A DNA stretch of 64,000 nt from Saprospiraceae bacterium (GCA_016717145.1 JADKGD010000022.1:90506-154505), one strand, 5' to 3'. Counted from the stretch's first letter, positions 19,599 to 29,161 are shown. Made by a program: numbers and translations. The notes: generated from the letters alone by a model not told the origin.

Positions 19599-20033
19599 AT
19601 GAGCGTATTAGATTTAGCCCGGGTAATTATCTATCGTTTTCACGAAAAAGGATTAGAGATATTTTTGATCAAAAATGACATGGATCAGGATGGGGGTATC
19701 TGGCATATACCTGAAGGAATGTCTGAATCTTTCCGCCAAAAAGGACAGGGTAAAAACATTATCGACCTTGATACAATGGAAGACGAAAACGGACGTAGCA
19801 TCCGAACATTGGCCATAGAAGGTGATTGGCACGATATACCCTCCATCAGAGGTATGCTCAAACACGATGTCAGACTGGTAAAAGCCATTGTTAAAGAAAA
19901 TCTTCCCGGTAGTGAAAAAGGTGCTTATTTTGCCGTCAAAGAAGCTTTTAAAAAAGTACTTCCTCATGAGTATAAAGCGCTCAAAGAACTGAAAGATGTG
20001 CTTTTTGACAGAAACTCCGTTACCAATATTTAA
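19599..20033 (+). CDS. Hypothetical protein with NUDIX-like N terminus
   Basis: 144 residues. The opening VLDLARVIIYRFHEKGLEIFLI and the GGIWHIPEG turn resemble the first strands of a NUDIX fold. The NUDIX box (GX5EX7REUXEEXGU) cannot be found, so hydrolase activity is doubtful. The second half is alpha-helical (VRLVKAIVKENLP, YFAVKEAFKKVLPHEYKALKELKDVLF). It ends 17 bp before purC and is probably co-transcribed with it. Confidence 0.6.
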   Translation: MSVLDLARVIIYRFHEKGLEIFLIKNDMDQDGGIWHIPEGMSESFRQKGQGKNIIDLDTMEDENGRSIRTLAIEGDWHDIPSIRGMLKHDVRLVKAIVKENLPGSEKGAYFAVKEAFKKVLPHEYKALKELKDVLFDRNSVTNI

Positions 20034-20050
20034 TATTATTCTTTTTCTAC

Positions 20051-20923
20051 ATGGCTTTACCTGACGATATAAGGAGTTGTACCTTAAGAAATACTTCATT
20101 TGAATTTCCGGGTGTAAAAAATATTTATCATGGTAAAGTCAGAGATGTCTATGATCTTGGAGATCAGTTGCTGATGGTGGCTTCTGACAGGATTTCTGCT
20201 TTTGATCACATCCTACCAAAATCAATACCTTATAAAGGTCAGGTACTCAATCAAATAGCCCAACACTTTTTGTTAGCTACACAAGATATAGTACCAAATT
20301 GGCTTATCGCCACACCGGATCCGAATGTGTCCATAGGCATAAAAGCAAATGCTGTGAAAATCGAAATGGTCATACGTGGTTATCTGGCAGGACATGCATG
20401 GCGGGAATATAAAGCAGGCCGCAGACTCATATGTGGGGAAGTCATGCCCGAAGGACTAAAAGAAAATGATGCGTTTCCGTCTCCCATCATCACACCGACT
20501 ACTAAAGCATCTGAAGGTCATGATGCAGATATCAGCATAGCAGATATCCAGTCCCAAGGCATCGTATCCAAGGAGGTGTGGGACCAACTAGCTGCATACA
20601 CCCAAACCTTATTTGCCAAAGGCACAGAAATGGCCCTTGCAAGAGGTTTGATCCTGGTAGATACCAAATATGAGTTTGGCATAATAGATGGAAAAATAAT
20701 TCTCATCGATGAGATACATACACCTGATAGTTCGAGATATTTTTACGCTGATGGATATAAAAGTCGACAAAATGCAGGATTGCCACAAACACAACTCTCC
20801 AAGGAGTTTGTGCGCGAATGGTTGATCGCTCATGGTTTCCAAGGCCTTGAAGGTCAACAAATGCCTGACATGCCTGATGAATTTTGTATGGGAAATATCA
20901 GATCGCTATATACAGCTGTATGA
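20051..20923 (+). CDS. purC: SAICAR synthetase (PurC)
   Basis: 290 residues. It joins CAIR and aspartate to give SAICAR, using ATP, in purine biosynthesis. Visible signatures: NIYHGKVRDVYDLGDQLLMVASDRISAFD (ATP-binding start), EMVIRGYLAGHAWREYKAG, TPTTKASEGHD, and LVDTKYEFGIIDGKIILIDEIHTPDSSRY. The length suits the longer SAICAR synthetase type. It follows the small NUDIX-like gene by 17 bp. Other pur genes are not in this window. Confidence 0.96.
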   Translation: MALPDDIRSCTLRNTSFEFPGVKNIYHGKVRDVYDLGDQLLMVASDRISAFDHILPKSIPYKGQVLNQIAQHFLLATQDIVPNWLIATPDPNVSIGIKANAVKIEMVIRGYLAGHAWREYKAGRRLICGEVMPEGLKENDAFPSPIITPTTKASEGHDADISIADIQSQGIVSKEVWDQLAAYTQTLFAKGTEMALARGLILVDTKYEFGIIDGKIILIDEIHTPDSSRYFYADGYKSRQNAGLPQTQLSKEFVREWLIAHGFQGLEGQQMPDMPDEFCMGNIRSLYTAV

Positions 20924-21313
20924 ATTGATAACAGGTCAAAGCTTTGTAAAAGCTGATGTACGAAATATTGAAAACCGGATATTAATGTTAATGCCTATTT
21001 AAAAAGTATTTAGGGTCAGATAAATAAATCAACTTAGTAAATTTTAAAATTTTATTATTTTTTTTTTTTCTTTTTTTTTTTAATTTTTTTTCTTTTTTTT
21101 TTTTTTTTTTTTTTTGAGATTTTTTTATTTTATATTTTTATATAAAATTTTTATTATATTTTTTTTTTTTTATTTTTTACAAATAACAAATTGAAATACT
21201 GTCCTATCGACGAGGAAATATATTTGCCAATTGATATCGTTTCTCCGCCCCGATATTCGGACTTTCCGCAATTTCGCTTATCTTTGTTGATTAATTTTAT
21301 AAGGTTGAATTAA
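20924..21313. repeat. Low-complexity T-rich tract between purC and mnmA
   Basis: The gap holds about 140 bp (21040-21178) made almost wholly of T with scattered A and C, including T runs of ten or more. After it, TATCTTTG at 21279-21286 fits a -7 promoter element for mnmA. The T tract is unlike any other gap in the window and may be biological or a consensus artefact. Confidence 0.7.
21279..21286 (+). promoter_or_regulatory. mnmA promoter -7 element
   Basis: TATCTTTG matches TAnnTTTG and lies 28 bp before the mnmA start codon. The -33 region shows only TTTC at 21263-21266. Confidence 0.5.
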
Positions 21314-22411
21314 ATGAGTAAAAAAGGACGGATACTTGTAGCTATGAGTGGTGGCATCGACAGTACTGTTGCAGCAATGATGCTCCATGAAGAGGGGTAT
21401 GAAGTGGTGGGCATTACTATGAAAACCTGGGATTACGCTAGTGCCGGTGGTTCGAAAAAAGAAACCGGATGTTGTTCGCTCGACTCCATAAATGATGCCC
21501 GCCAAGTAGCGGTAAATATGGGTTTTCACCATTTTATTGTGGATATCCGTGAGGAATTTGGAGACTATGTGATTGATAATTTTGTAGAAGAGTACATTGC
21601 AGGGCGCACACCCAATCCATGTGTATTGTGCAATACCCACATTAAGTGGAGTGCATTGCTCAAACGCGCTGATGCAATGGATTGCGAGAGTATAGCAACC
21701 GGACATTATGCTATTATCAAAGCAGAAAATGGACGTCGATTTATTTCCAAAGGGAAAGATGACCGTAAAGATCAGTCGTACGTCTTATGGGGACTGACAC
21801 AGCCCTGTCTGGAACGAAGTAATTTTCCTCTGGGTCAATTCAGCAAACCGGAAATAAGACAAATGGCCAAAGATTTTGGATATGAAGAACTGTCTAAAAA
21901 ACCTGAAAGCTATGAGATCTGTTTCGTTCCAGACAATGATTACAGAAGCTTCCTGAAAAGAAGGGTACCCGGCCTGGAAGAAAGCGTAAAAAATGGTATT
22001 TTTCTTAATGCAAAAGGTGAATTATTAGGTCATCATGAAGGATATCCGTTTTATACAATAGGCCAGCGAAAAGGACTTGGAGGTGGATTTAAAACGCCCA
22101 TGTTTGTCACAGAAATTCTGCCTGAATCCAATACTGTGGTGCTTGGAGAAGTGGATGATCTAATAAGAAATGGCATGACGGTAGGTCAGATAAATATGAT
22201 GAAGTATCCGGAAATATATCCGGGAATGGAAGCTATTACACAAGTGAGATATAATGACAAGGGTGTTATGGCTGCCTTGCAACCTAGTGGAGACAAAATA
22301 AATGTTGAATTTTATGCCAATGTACGAGGCATCGCTCCCGGACAATCTGCTGTATTTTATGAAGGTGATGATGTTATCGGTGGCGGCATAATAGAACGAA
22401 GTAGTTTATAA
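21314..22411 (+). CDS. mnmA: tRNA 2-thiouridylase MnmA
   Basis: 365 residues. The PP-loop ATPase signature MSGGIDSTVAA is at 11-21. The catalytic Cys103 lies in TPNPCVLCN, and the partner Cys203 in YEICFVPD. DQSYVLWGLTQ and GHHEGYPFYTIGQRKGLG are also typical. It adds sulfur to the wobble uridine of tRNA-Lys, -Glu and -Gln using a persulfide relay. The protein is complete. It is followed by a lipoprotein gene and rimM on the same strand. Confidence 0.97.
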   Translation: MSKKGRILVAMSGGIDSTVAAMMLHEEGYEVVGITMKTWDYASAGGSKKETGCCSLDSINDARQVAVNMGFHHFIVDIREEFGDYVIDNFVEEYIAGRTPNPCVLCNTHIKWSALLKRADAMDCESIATGHYAIIKAENGRRFISKGKDDRKDQSYVLWGLTQPCLERSNFPLGQFSKPEIRQMAKDFGYEELSKKPESYEICFVPDNDYRSFLKRRVPGLEESVKNGIFLNAKGELLGHHEGYPFYTIGQRKGLGGGFKTPMFVTEILPESNTVVLGEVDDLIRNGMTVGQINMMKYPEIYPGMEAITQVRYNDKGVMAALQPSGDKINVEFYANVRGIAPGQSAVFYEGDDVIGGGIIERSSL

Positions 22412-22495
22412 ATAAATTTATACAAATAATATTTATACAAATATGACGTTATTAAGATCAATACTAACAAATAACACATTAATATAAAATTATAT

Positions 22496-23230
22496 ATGAA
22501 AGGCATTGATTTAAAAATTCTTAGTATATTTTTTTTATTTTTTGCTGCTTGTTCCACTGAAACTACCGTCCTGGATGAAAGCACATTTGGGTACGACTTT
22601 TTTCCGGTAAATAAAGGTAAGTCCTGGATTTATTCATCAGATAGCATCATTTATGATAATAGCGGGACCAAAATAGATACATTCAGATCGTTCATACGCG
22701 AAGAGATAGGTGAGTCATTTAAGGACGATGAAGGCAATACTGTTTATAAAGTTTTAAGATCATTTAAAAGAAAATCAACCGATAATTGGTCAAGGTTAAA
22801 TACCTGGACTACATCTATTGACAAAACGCGTGCTATTAGAACTGAAGAAAATCTTAAATTTGTAAAACTGGTATTTCCGGTTAAAAAAGGATTGAGGTGG
22901 AACGGTAATATATTTTTGGATGTTGACCAAAAAATAGACGTTGTTGGCGAAACCATAGAACCATATAAAAATTGGAAACATCGCATGGAAGAAATCGATG
23001 AAATTTACAACTTTAACGGTCAAAATATACCTGCAATTCATATCAATCTGGTGGACCAAACATCCATCATTGATAGAAGAAAAGCCACAGAATATTATGG
23101 TAAAGGAATTGGATTATTAAAGAGGGAGCTGATCATATTGGATTCAGACGGTACCAGACCCAACGACCCATGGGAAGAAAAAGCACAAAAAGGATTTATT
23201 CACATTCTGACATTGATAGAAGTTAACTAA
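22496..23230 (+). CDS. Hypothetical lipoprotein
   Basis: 244 residues. The signal peptide ends in FFLFFAACST with a lipobox Cys at about 19. The mature part begins FGYDFFPVNKGKSWIYSSDSI, a pattern shared by many small Bacteroidota periplasmic lipoproteins, and is rich in beta strands. It ends 11 bp before rimM, so the two are probably co-transcribed. No function can be assigned. Confidence 0.75.
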   Translation: MKGIDLKILSIFFLFFAACSTETTVLDESTFGYDFFPVNKGKSWIYSSDSIIYDNSGTKIDTFRSFIREEIGESFKDDEGNTVYKVLRSFKRKSTDNWSRLNTWTTSIDKTRAIRTEENLKFVKLVFPVKKGLRWNGNIFLDVDQKIDVVGETIEPYKNWKHRMEEIDEIYNFNGQNIPAIHINLVDQTSIIDRRKATEYYGKGIGLLKRELIILDSDGTRPNDPWEEKAQKGFIHILTLIEVN

Positions 23231-23241
23231 TCCAAAGAAGT

Positions 23242-23751
23242 ATGTCTGAAAGTTATGTTAAAATCGGTACCCTTCTCAAACCTATGGGCACACATGGAGA
23301 AATTAAAGCTGATTTGGCTGAGGAGTTTCTTGATGATTTGTTGAAAATGGAGCATGTTTTTATAAAAGAAGATGGCTCATATATTCCCTATTTTATGGAA
23401 TCGATTCGTGAAACAAATCATTTGTTGATAAAATTTGAAGATGTTGAAGGTCCTGAAGCTGCATTATCATTCAATCAGAAAGATATATTTTTGAAAAAAA
23501 ACACTGTCACGTCTCAAGTATACGCAAATAAGTTAGAAAAAGAAAGCCTTATAGGTTATTCTGTGTTTGATACTGATGTCAAAATTGGTATTATAACAAA
23601 TATAGAACAATTTCCTCAGCAAATTATGGCAAGCGTCGATTATAGGGGTAAAACTGTCTATATTCCTTTAGTTGATCAGCTTATAAAAAAGATTGATGAT
23701 AATAATGCTGTCATCCATATGGAATTGCCCGCCGGCATTCTTGACATGTAA
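23242..23751 (+). CDS. rimM: Ribosome maturation factor RimM
   Basis: 169 residues. The N-terminal RimM domain contains YVKIGTLLKPMGTHGEIKADL. The C-terminal PRC-barrel domain contains LIGYSVFDTDVKIGIITNIEQFPQQ and VYIPLVDQLIKKIDDNNAVIHMELPAGILDM. It helps 16S rRNA processing and 30S head assembly through binding S19. It is not next to rpsP or trmD here. Confidence 0.95.
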   Translation: MSESYVKIGTLLKPMGTHGEIKADLAEEFLDDLLKMEHVFIKEDGSYIPYFMESIRETNHLLIKFEDVEGPEAALSFNQKDIFLKKNTVTSQVYANKLEKESLIGYSVFDTDVKIGIITNIEQFPQQIMASVDYRGKTVYIPLVDQLIKKIDDNNAVIHMELPAGILDM

Positions 23752-23880
23752 ATATTAATACCTTTTTTGAAAATGTAAATCATTTTACTTTTGGTACGGT
23801 TTACCTTATAAAAAAACTATTAATTTTTCAATTATTCAGAAAGACGTTTAATTTTGTGGACAAACGTATTGCAACTTCTG

Positions 23881-24780
23881 ATGATAATGGTAAAACGTGT
23901 CCCTACTTCCATAATATGTTATTTTGTAGTTTTCTATTTTGTTTTTTTAAATAATTTAGTAGCTCAGGATTTTAGTGCAAAATTTTATTTGGGGGCCATG
24001 TATTACCAGGGAGATTTGTCACCAAGACCCTTTGATTTTAGTTTTGGACCCGGAAATATGACCTTTGGAATTTCCATTGGTAAAGACTTAAAGGACTGGG
24101 TTAGTTTTCATGGCAGATTTATGTTGGGCAGACTCTCAGGAGATGACGCATTTTCTAATGATGCAAACAGAAGATCACGAAATCTCAGGTTTTCAACTTC
24201 TCTTTGTGAATATGGTGTCTATTCTGATCTTAAAATCAATAAACTATGGAAGTCTCTTAATAAATATAAGCTCCGGATTTTTTTAACCATAGGATTAAAT
24301 TTAATTCATTTTAATCCGAGGACCTTTTACAATGGCCAATGGGTAAACCTGCAAGCCATAGGTACAGAAGGACAAACATTAGTTGGCAGTGGAAAAGAAA
24401 AATATAGTCTGTACGGAATATCCAGACCCATAGGAATCATTTTAGAATTTGACCTTTCCAGGCATCTATTATTAGGTATGGAAGTAACTCCAAGAAGGAC
24501 ATATACAGATTACCTTGATGATGTCAGTGGCACCTACGTCAATTATGATGAAATGGTAGCTGCAGGAAATCAATTGGGAGCCAATCTGTCTAACAGGACG
24601 GGGGAATATTTTGGCACGGACAATGTTCGTGTGCCTACAGGTACACCAAGAGGAAACTTAAAAAATAATGATTGGTATACTCTTTTCGCCCTGTCCTTTA
24701 AATATAAGTTTGGTAGTATGCCAGCACAAAATTTTATCGAAAAACAAGATGAAGAATTAAAAAAAGAAACAATAAAATAA
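23881..24780 (+). CDS. DUF6089-like outer-membrane beta-barrel protein (copy 1)
   Basis: About 300 residues from the ATG at 23881. A longer frame back to a TTG at 23854 is possible but less likely. The signal peptide is ICYFVVFYFVFLNNLVAQ. The body contains FYLGAMYYQGDLSP, WVSFHGRFMLGRLSGDD, NLIHFNPRTFYNGQWVNLQAIGTEGQ and TPRRTYTDYLDDVSGTYVN, typical of the porin-like DUF6089 group. The following gene is a paralogue, so the pair arose by tandem duplication. Role in the outer membrane is unknown. Confidence 0.75.
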   Translation: MIMVKRVPTSIICYFVVFYFVFLNNLVAQDFSAKFYLGAMYYQGDLSPRPFDFSFGPGNMTFGISIGKDLKDWVSFHGRFMLGRLSGDDAFSNDANRRSRNLRFSTSLCEYGVYSDLKINKLWKSLNKYKLRIFLTIGLNLIHFNPRTFYNGQWVNLQAIGTEGQTLVGSGKEKYSLYGISRPIGIILEFDLSRHLLLGMEVTPRRTYTDYLDDVSGTYVNYDEMVAAGNQLGANLSNRTGEYFGTDNVRVPTGTPRGNLKNNDWYTLFALSFKYKFGSMPAQNFIEKQDEELKKETIK

Positions 24781-24786
24781 TCAGCC

Positions 24787-25677
24787 ATGTTTAGATTTAT
24801 TTTGATGTTATTTTGTACGATATACTACTTTTCCGCTAAGTCACAATATATAGAATTTGGTGGTAGCTTAGGGGGATCTTCTTATCAGGGTGATATCAGT
24901 CACTATAGCAGCAAATTCAGTTTACAGGGCAATAAGTTTCTCAACAGCATTCATGTTGGTTATCATTTTAGTGATTATTATTCCATTAAAGTCAGGTATA
25001 GTCACGGATCACTTGGTGCAAATGATAAAGAATCACACGATATATGGCGAAAAGAAAGAAATCTACATTTCAAGACTTATATTAGTGAAATTGCGATCAT
25101 AAATGAATTTGAAATGCTTGATGTATTCAGGTTCTTTAAAAAGACCAGATTAAAACCTTTTATTAACATTGGTATTGCATACTTTAAATTCAATCCACAG
25201 GCACAATTGAATGGTACCTGGTATGACCTGCAACCTTTAAGTACAGAAGGTCAGGGCTTGGAAGGAAATAAAAATAAACCATATTCACTTAATCAATTCA
25301 GTATACCTTTCGGTCTTGGATTAAAGTATTTTGTAAAAGATGATTTATATTTTTCCTTTGAAGTAAGTCCAAGAATTACTTTTACCGATTATCTTGATGA
25401 TGTTTCAGCAAATTATCCGGATATTGAAAAATTAAAGCAAGTAAAAGGCAATATTGCAGCAGAATTATCCTATCAGGGCGACAAACGTCCCGGTGGATTG
25501 CCATTTAAGGAATTGGGTGGAAATGCCAGAGGAAATCCAAAGGACAACGATTGGTATATATTTAATAGTTTTTCAGTGGCATATTTTTTCCATGTTGATG
25601 ACTACATGAAGCGGCGCCGTTCATTTAGACTAGGTAGAAAATGCAATTTTTTTTTAATGCCAAAATATTTGCCTTAA
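24787..25677 (+). CDS. DUF6089-like outer-membrane beta-barrel protein (copy 2)
   Basis: 296 residues, starting 6 bp after copy 1. The signal peptide is short (MFRFILMLFCTIYYFSAKSQ). Shared blocks with copy 1 include GGSSYQGDISHYS, FKFNPQAQLNGTWYDLQPLSTEGQG, SPRITFTDYLDDVSANYPD and GNPKDNDWYIFNSFSVAYFF. The C terminus has an extra basic stretch (MKRRRSFRLGRK). It is translationally close to copy 1 and probably co-expressed with it. Confidence 0.75.
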   Translation: MFRFILMLFCTIYYFSAKSQYIEFGGSLGGSSYQGDISHYSSKFSLQGNKFLNSIHVGYHFSDYYSIKVRYSHGSLGANDKESHDIWRKERNLHFKTYISEIAIINEFEMLDVFRFFKKTRLKPFINIGIAYFKFNPQAQLNGTWYDLQPLSTEGQGLEGNKNKPYSLNQFSIPFGLGLKYFVKDDLYFSFEVSPRITFTDYLDDVSANYPDIEKLKQVKGNIAAELSYQGDKRPGGLPFKELGGNARGNPKDNDWYIFNSFSVAYFFHVDDYMKRRRSFRLGRKCNFFLMPKYLP

Positions 25678-25765
25678 CAGGAATCGTTTGACTTAAATGG
25701 CAGAAATTAATTATAAAAGACAGTAATAATAAACTGATACCTAAGAAAATGTAGGATTTTCTGAC

Positions 25766-25773
25766 TACCTTTG
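25766..25773 (+). promoter_or_regulatory. ychF promoter -7 element
   Basis: TACCTTTG fits TAnnTTTG, 40 bp before the ychF ATG. No convincing TTTG was found at the expected spacing. Confidence 0.5.
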
Positions 25774-25812
25774 CGCCGAAATTAAAAAATCAAATCGTTA
25801 ATCTTAGTATTT

Positions 25813-26910
25813 ATGGCTCTTCAATGTGGAATCGTCGGTCTTCCAAATGTTGGTAAATCGACCTTATTTAATGCCTTAACTTCTGCAAAAGCGCTTGCAG
25901 CAAATTATCCTTTTGCCACTAAGGAACCAAATCTGGGCATGATCGTTGTACCTGATGAAAGATTGGACAAGTTGGAAGAACTGGTATCGCCTCAAAGAGT
26001 ATTGCCTACAAGTGTTGAGATTCTTGACATTGCCGGATTGATAAAAGGAGCAAGTAAAGGTGAAGGCCTTGGCAATCAATTTCTAGCCAATATTCGCGAA
26101 GTGGATGCCATAATCCACGTGGTGCGGTGTTTTATAGATGATAATATATTGCATGTAGATGGTAGTGTAGATCCGGTAAGGGACAAGGAGATTATTGACC
26201 TTGAGTTGATATTCAAAGATATGGAAACCCTGGAAAAAAGAATTGACAAGCTCAAAAAAACAGCTAAATCAGGAAGCAAAGACGATGGTATAAATGCCGA
26301 ATGGGCTGAAAAATTACTTAAACATCTTGAAAGTGAAAAGCCCGCAAGAAGCTTTGAAGTAGATGAAGCTTTTCAGGAATTATACAAGGATTTTTATTTA
26401 TTGACCAGCAAGCCAGTGCTGTATGTTTGTAATGTAGATGAAGCCTCCGTCATTAATGGCAATGACTTAACGTCCAGATTTATTGAGTCGGTCAAAGGTG
26501 AAAACGCTGAAATATTGTTCATCTGTGCAGGAATCGAAGCAGAAATTGCCGAATTGGAAAGTAAAGATGAAAGAATGGAGTTTATTGAAGCGATGGGTCT
26601 CGAAGAACCAGGTGTAAATAAGATAATTAGATCAGCGTACAAATTACTTAGTTTATATACCTACTTTACCGCGGGAGTAAAAGAAGTACGCGCATGGACG
26701 ATTAAAAAAGGTTGGAAAGCACCACAGGCAGCAGGTGTAATTCATACTGATTTCGAAAAAGGTTTCATCAGAGCTGAGGTCATTAAGTATAATGATTTTA
26801 TAAAATACGGGTCAGAAAATGCTGTAAAAGAAGCTGGCAAAATGGGTGTGGAAGGCAAAGAATATGTAGTAGAAGATGGTGATATCATGCATTTCAGATT
26901 TAACGTCTAA
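25813..26910 (+). CDS. ychF: YchF/OLA1 family P-loop ATPase
   Basis: 365 residues, the family length. G1 motif GLPNVGKSTLFN is at about 8-19. G3 motif DIAGLIKGASKGEGLGNQFL, the NVDE element (YVCNVDEASV) in place of NKxD, and a C-terminal TGS-like domain (FTAGVKEVRAWTIKKGWKAPQAAG ... DGDIMHFRFNV) are all present. It is an ATPase associated with ribosomes and stress responses. It is a single gene with its own promoter. Confidence 0.97.
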   Translation: MALQCGIVGLPNVGKSTLFNALTSAKALAANYPFATKEPNLGMIVVPDERLDKLEELVSPQRVLPTSVEILDIAGLIKGASKGEGLGNQFLANIREVDAIIHVVRCFIDDNILHVDGSVDPVRDKEIIDLELIFKDMETLEKRIDKLKKTAKSGSKDDGINAEWAEKLLKHLESEKPARSFEVDEAFQELYKDFYLLTSKPVLYVCNVDEASVINGNDLTSRFIESVKGENAEILFICAGIEAEIAELESKDERMEFIEAMGLEEPGVNKIIRSAYKLLSLYTYFTAGVKEVRAWTIKKGWKAPQAAGVIHTDFEKGFIRAEVIKYNDFIKYGSENAVKEAGKMGVEGKEYVVEDGDIMHFRFNV

Positions 26911-26992
26911 TGTTGAAAAATTAAGATCTATCAATGCTGAAAAACGATTAGTGCAGGTTGATAAAAAAATCAAATAAATTCACAAGTAAAAC

Positions 26993-28270
26993 ATGGAAAC
27001 AAAAGTTAAACCCGAACTAAAATATTTCGTTTTTTACAAGCCATACAATGTACTAAATCAATTTACAAAGGAACAACCAGATCATATTACTCTTTCTAAT
27101 TTTCTGAAAGTAGGTCGTGATGTATATCCACTTGGAAGACTCGATAAAGACTCCGAAGGTCTGTTGATTTTAACCAACGATACGGCATTAAATGCATTAC
27201 TGCTTTCGCCATCCCAGTTACATAAACGAAGTTATTTTGTCCAGGTAGAACATGATCTCACTGATCAGGCCATTACTAAAATAAGCAAAGGTGTAGACAT
27301 AAAAATAGAAACCGGAGATTACACGTCAAAACCATGTATTGTAAAAAAACTCCAGAAAGCTCCGTTGCTTCCTGAAAGAAACCCACCAATCAGGGTGAGG
27401 CAAAATATCCCGACTTCATGGGCGTTGATCGAACTCAAAGAAGGAAAAAACCGCCAAGTACGCAAGATGTTTGCTGCCGTAGGATTTCCTGTGCTCAGAT
27501 TGGTACGTGTACAGATCGAAGATCTCAAACTTGGCAAATTGGAGCCAGGTAAATTTATTGAGTTGAAAGGAGAAGAAATCTATAAGCTACTTAAAATAGA
27601 TCCAACTATAAATAATCGAAAGACTAAAAACACCTATGGTAAATCAACAGAAAAAACAAAATTTAAGGAAAATAAATTTGCCAAAAAAGAATCAACAAAA
27701 TCTGTTGTAAACACAAGCTTTAAACCCAAATCTACTGATTTAACGGCCGACAAGCCTAGTGAAAAGAGGGAATATTCGAAGCCAAAATCTACGTACAAGG
27801 ACAAAAACAAAACCTTTAGAGCTGATGATGGATATGGACGTAAAAAGGAGTACGATAAACCAAAAAAGGAGTTTGGCGGCAAATCTGAACCAAGCTTCAA
27901 AACAAGTTCAAAGCCCATAGATTTTAAGAAAAAAGAGTTTGATCCTACCAAAAAAAAATCAGTTTATCCAACTAAATCAGAAAGTTTTGACAAAGTTAAA
28001 CCGGTTGATAAAAGAGTATTTGGACGTCCTAAAAAAGATGTAACGGTTAATTCTCCATTGCAAAAACCAAAGGTAAAACGGGTTTATGATCCAACTTTTC
28101 CAGTGAAAAAAGCTAAAGATACCCATAAAGAAAATCCATTTGATGATAATAAACCTTCTATCGACAGTGGTTACATACCTGCATCAAGACCCAAATCAAA
28201 TATAGGTAAAAATAAACCCTCCCATAAAAAAGAAACGGCAAAAGGTAAAAACCCTTTTTATAAAAAATGA
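26993..28270 (+). CDS. rluE: 23S rRNA pseudouridine synthase RluE-like with Lys-rich tail
   Basis: 425 residues. The catalytic domain (about 9-200) resembles E. coli RluE: VFYKPYNVLNQFTKE, PLGRLDKDSEGLLILTND with catalytic Asp51, NPPIRVRQNIPTSW and EGKNRQVRKMFAAVGFPVLRLVR. There is no S4 domain. The predicted reaction is isomerisation of a 23S rRNA uridine. Residues about 215-425 are an added disordered tail, very rich in Lys, Ser and Pro with SKPKST/KKEF-type repeats, probably an RNA- or ribosome-binding extension. The enzyme is intact, unlike the S4 paralogue at 3906-4634. Confidence 0.88.
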   Translation: METKVKPELKYFVFYKPYNVLNQFTKEQPDHITLSNFLKVGRDVYPLGRLDKDSEGLLILTNDTALNALLLSPSQLHKRSYFVQVEHDLTDQAITKISKGVDIKIETGDYTSKPCIVKKLQKAPLLPERNPPIRVRQNIPTSWALIELKEGKNRQVRKMFAAVGFPVLRLVRVQIEDLKLGKLEPGKFIELKGEEIYKLLKIDPTINNRKTKNTYGKSTEKTKFKENKFAKKESTKSVVNTSFKPKSTDLTADKPSEKREYSKPKSTYKDKNKTFRADDGYGRKKEYDKPKKEFGGKSEPSFKTSSKPIDFKKKEFDPTKKKSVYPTKSESFDKVKPVDKRVFGRPKKDVTVNSPLQKPKVKRVYDPTFPVKKAKDTHKENPFDDNKPSIDSGYIPASRPKSNIGKNKPSHKKETAKGKNPFYKK

Positions 28271-28350
28271 TGCTTAATCATCAAGCACTATTGTTGATTT
28301 TTACCTGTACATTAATTGATTACCACCTTAATAAATTAATAATTTATCTT

Positions 28351-29127
28351 CTAACTCCCTTTAAATAAAGGCGTTCTTTTTTCTAAAAAAGCTGAAGTAC
28401 CTTCCTTGTAATCGTCACTATTGCCGGCCAAAGTTTGTAATGTATCTTCCAAAACCAGTTGCTGTACCAACGTATTTTCAAAACTTTTGTTTAATGCCTG
28501 TTTGGTAAGTGCTAAGCCGTAAGTAGGCATTGTGGCCATTTTGGTGGCCAAAGTCATTACTTCTGTCATAAACACATTATCCTCATATACTTTGTAAACC
28601 ATACCCATTAATTGAGCTTCTGTGGCCGAAATTTTGTCACCCAACATCATCAAAGCAGAAGCCCTTTGTAAACCTATTAATCTGGGTAATGTATATGTTC
28701 CACCGCTATCAGGAATCAATCCTATTTTACTAAATGCCTGTATAAAAGAAGCCGAATTGCAGGCTAAAACGATATCACAGGCAAGTGCGATATTTGCCCC
28801 TGCTCCGGCAGCCACCCCATTAACAGCCGCAATAACAGGCTTTGGCATATTTCTAATACGCAGGATAACAGGATTGTAATGTTCGCCAACTATTTTGGAT
28901 AATGTGGGTCCGTTAGGGTCGGTTGCTTCCTGTAAGTCCTGTCCTGCACAGAAAGCTTTTCCACTTCCCGTAATTACTATACATCTGACAGAAGTATCAG
29001 CTTCTGCAGCATCAAGAGCGGAATGAAAATCCAACGCCATCGATCGGATGAAGCTGTTGAATTTTTCTGCCCGTTGAAAAGTTATTATAGCTACATTGTT
29101 TTCGATGCTTAGTGAAATATGTGACAT
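28351..29127 (-). CDS. paaG: Enoyl-CoA hydratase/isomerase, PaaG-like
   Basis: About 259 residues from ATG 29127 (MSHISLSIENNVAIITF). The frame is open to 29238, but that start would overlap paaD by 77 bp. Crotonase-fold signatures: GSGKAFCAGQDLQE, AAVNGVAAGAGANIALACDIVLA and FSKIGLIPDSGGTYTLPRLIG. PaaG isomerises ring-epoxidised phenylacetyl-CoA to an oxepin. The assignment rests on similarity and on the neighbouring paaD. A general enoyl-CoA hydratase is the alternative. It starts 34 bp after the paaD stop. Confidence 0.8.
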   Translation of the reverse strand: MSHISLSIENNVAIITFQRAEKFNSFIRSMALDFHSALDAAEADTSVRCIVITGSGKAFCAGQDLQEATDPNGPTLSKIVGEHYNPVILRIRNMPKPVIAAVNGVAAGAGANIALACDIVLACNSASFIQAFSKIGLIPDSGGTYTLPRLIGLQRASALMMLGDKISATEAQLMGMVYKVYEDNVFMTEVMTLATKMATMPTYGLALTKQALNKSFENTLVQQLVLEDTLQTLAGNSDDYKEGTSAFLEKRTPLFKGS

Positions 29128-29161
29128 AATTATGCTATGATTTGGTAATTTAATGATATTT

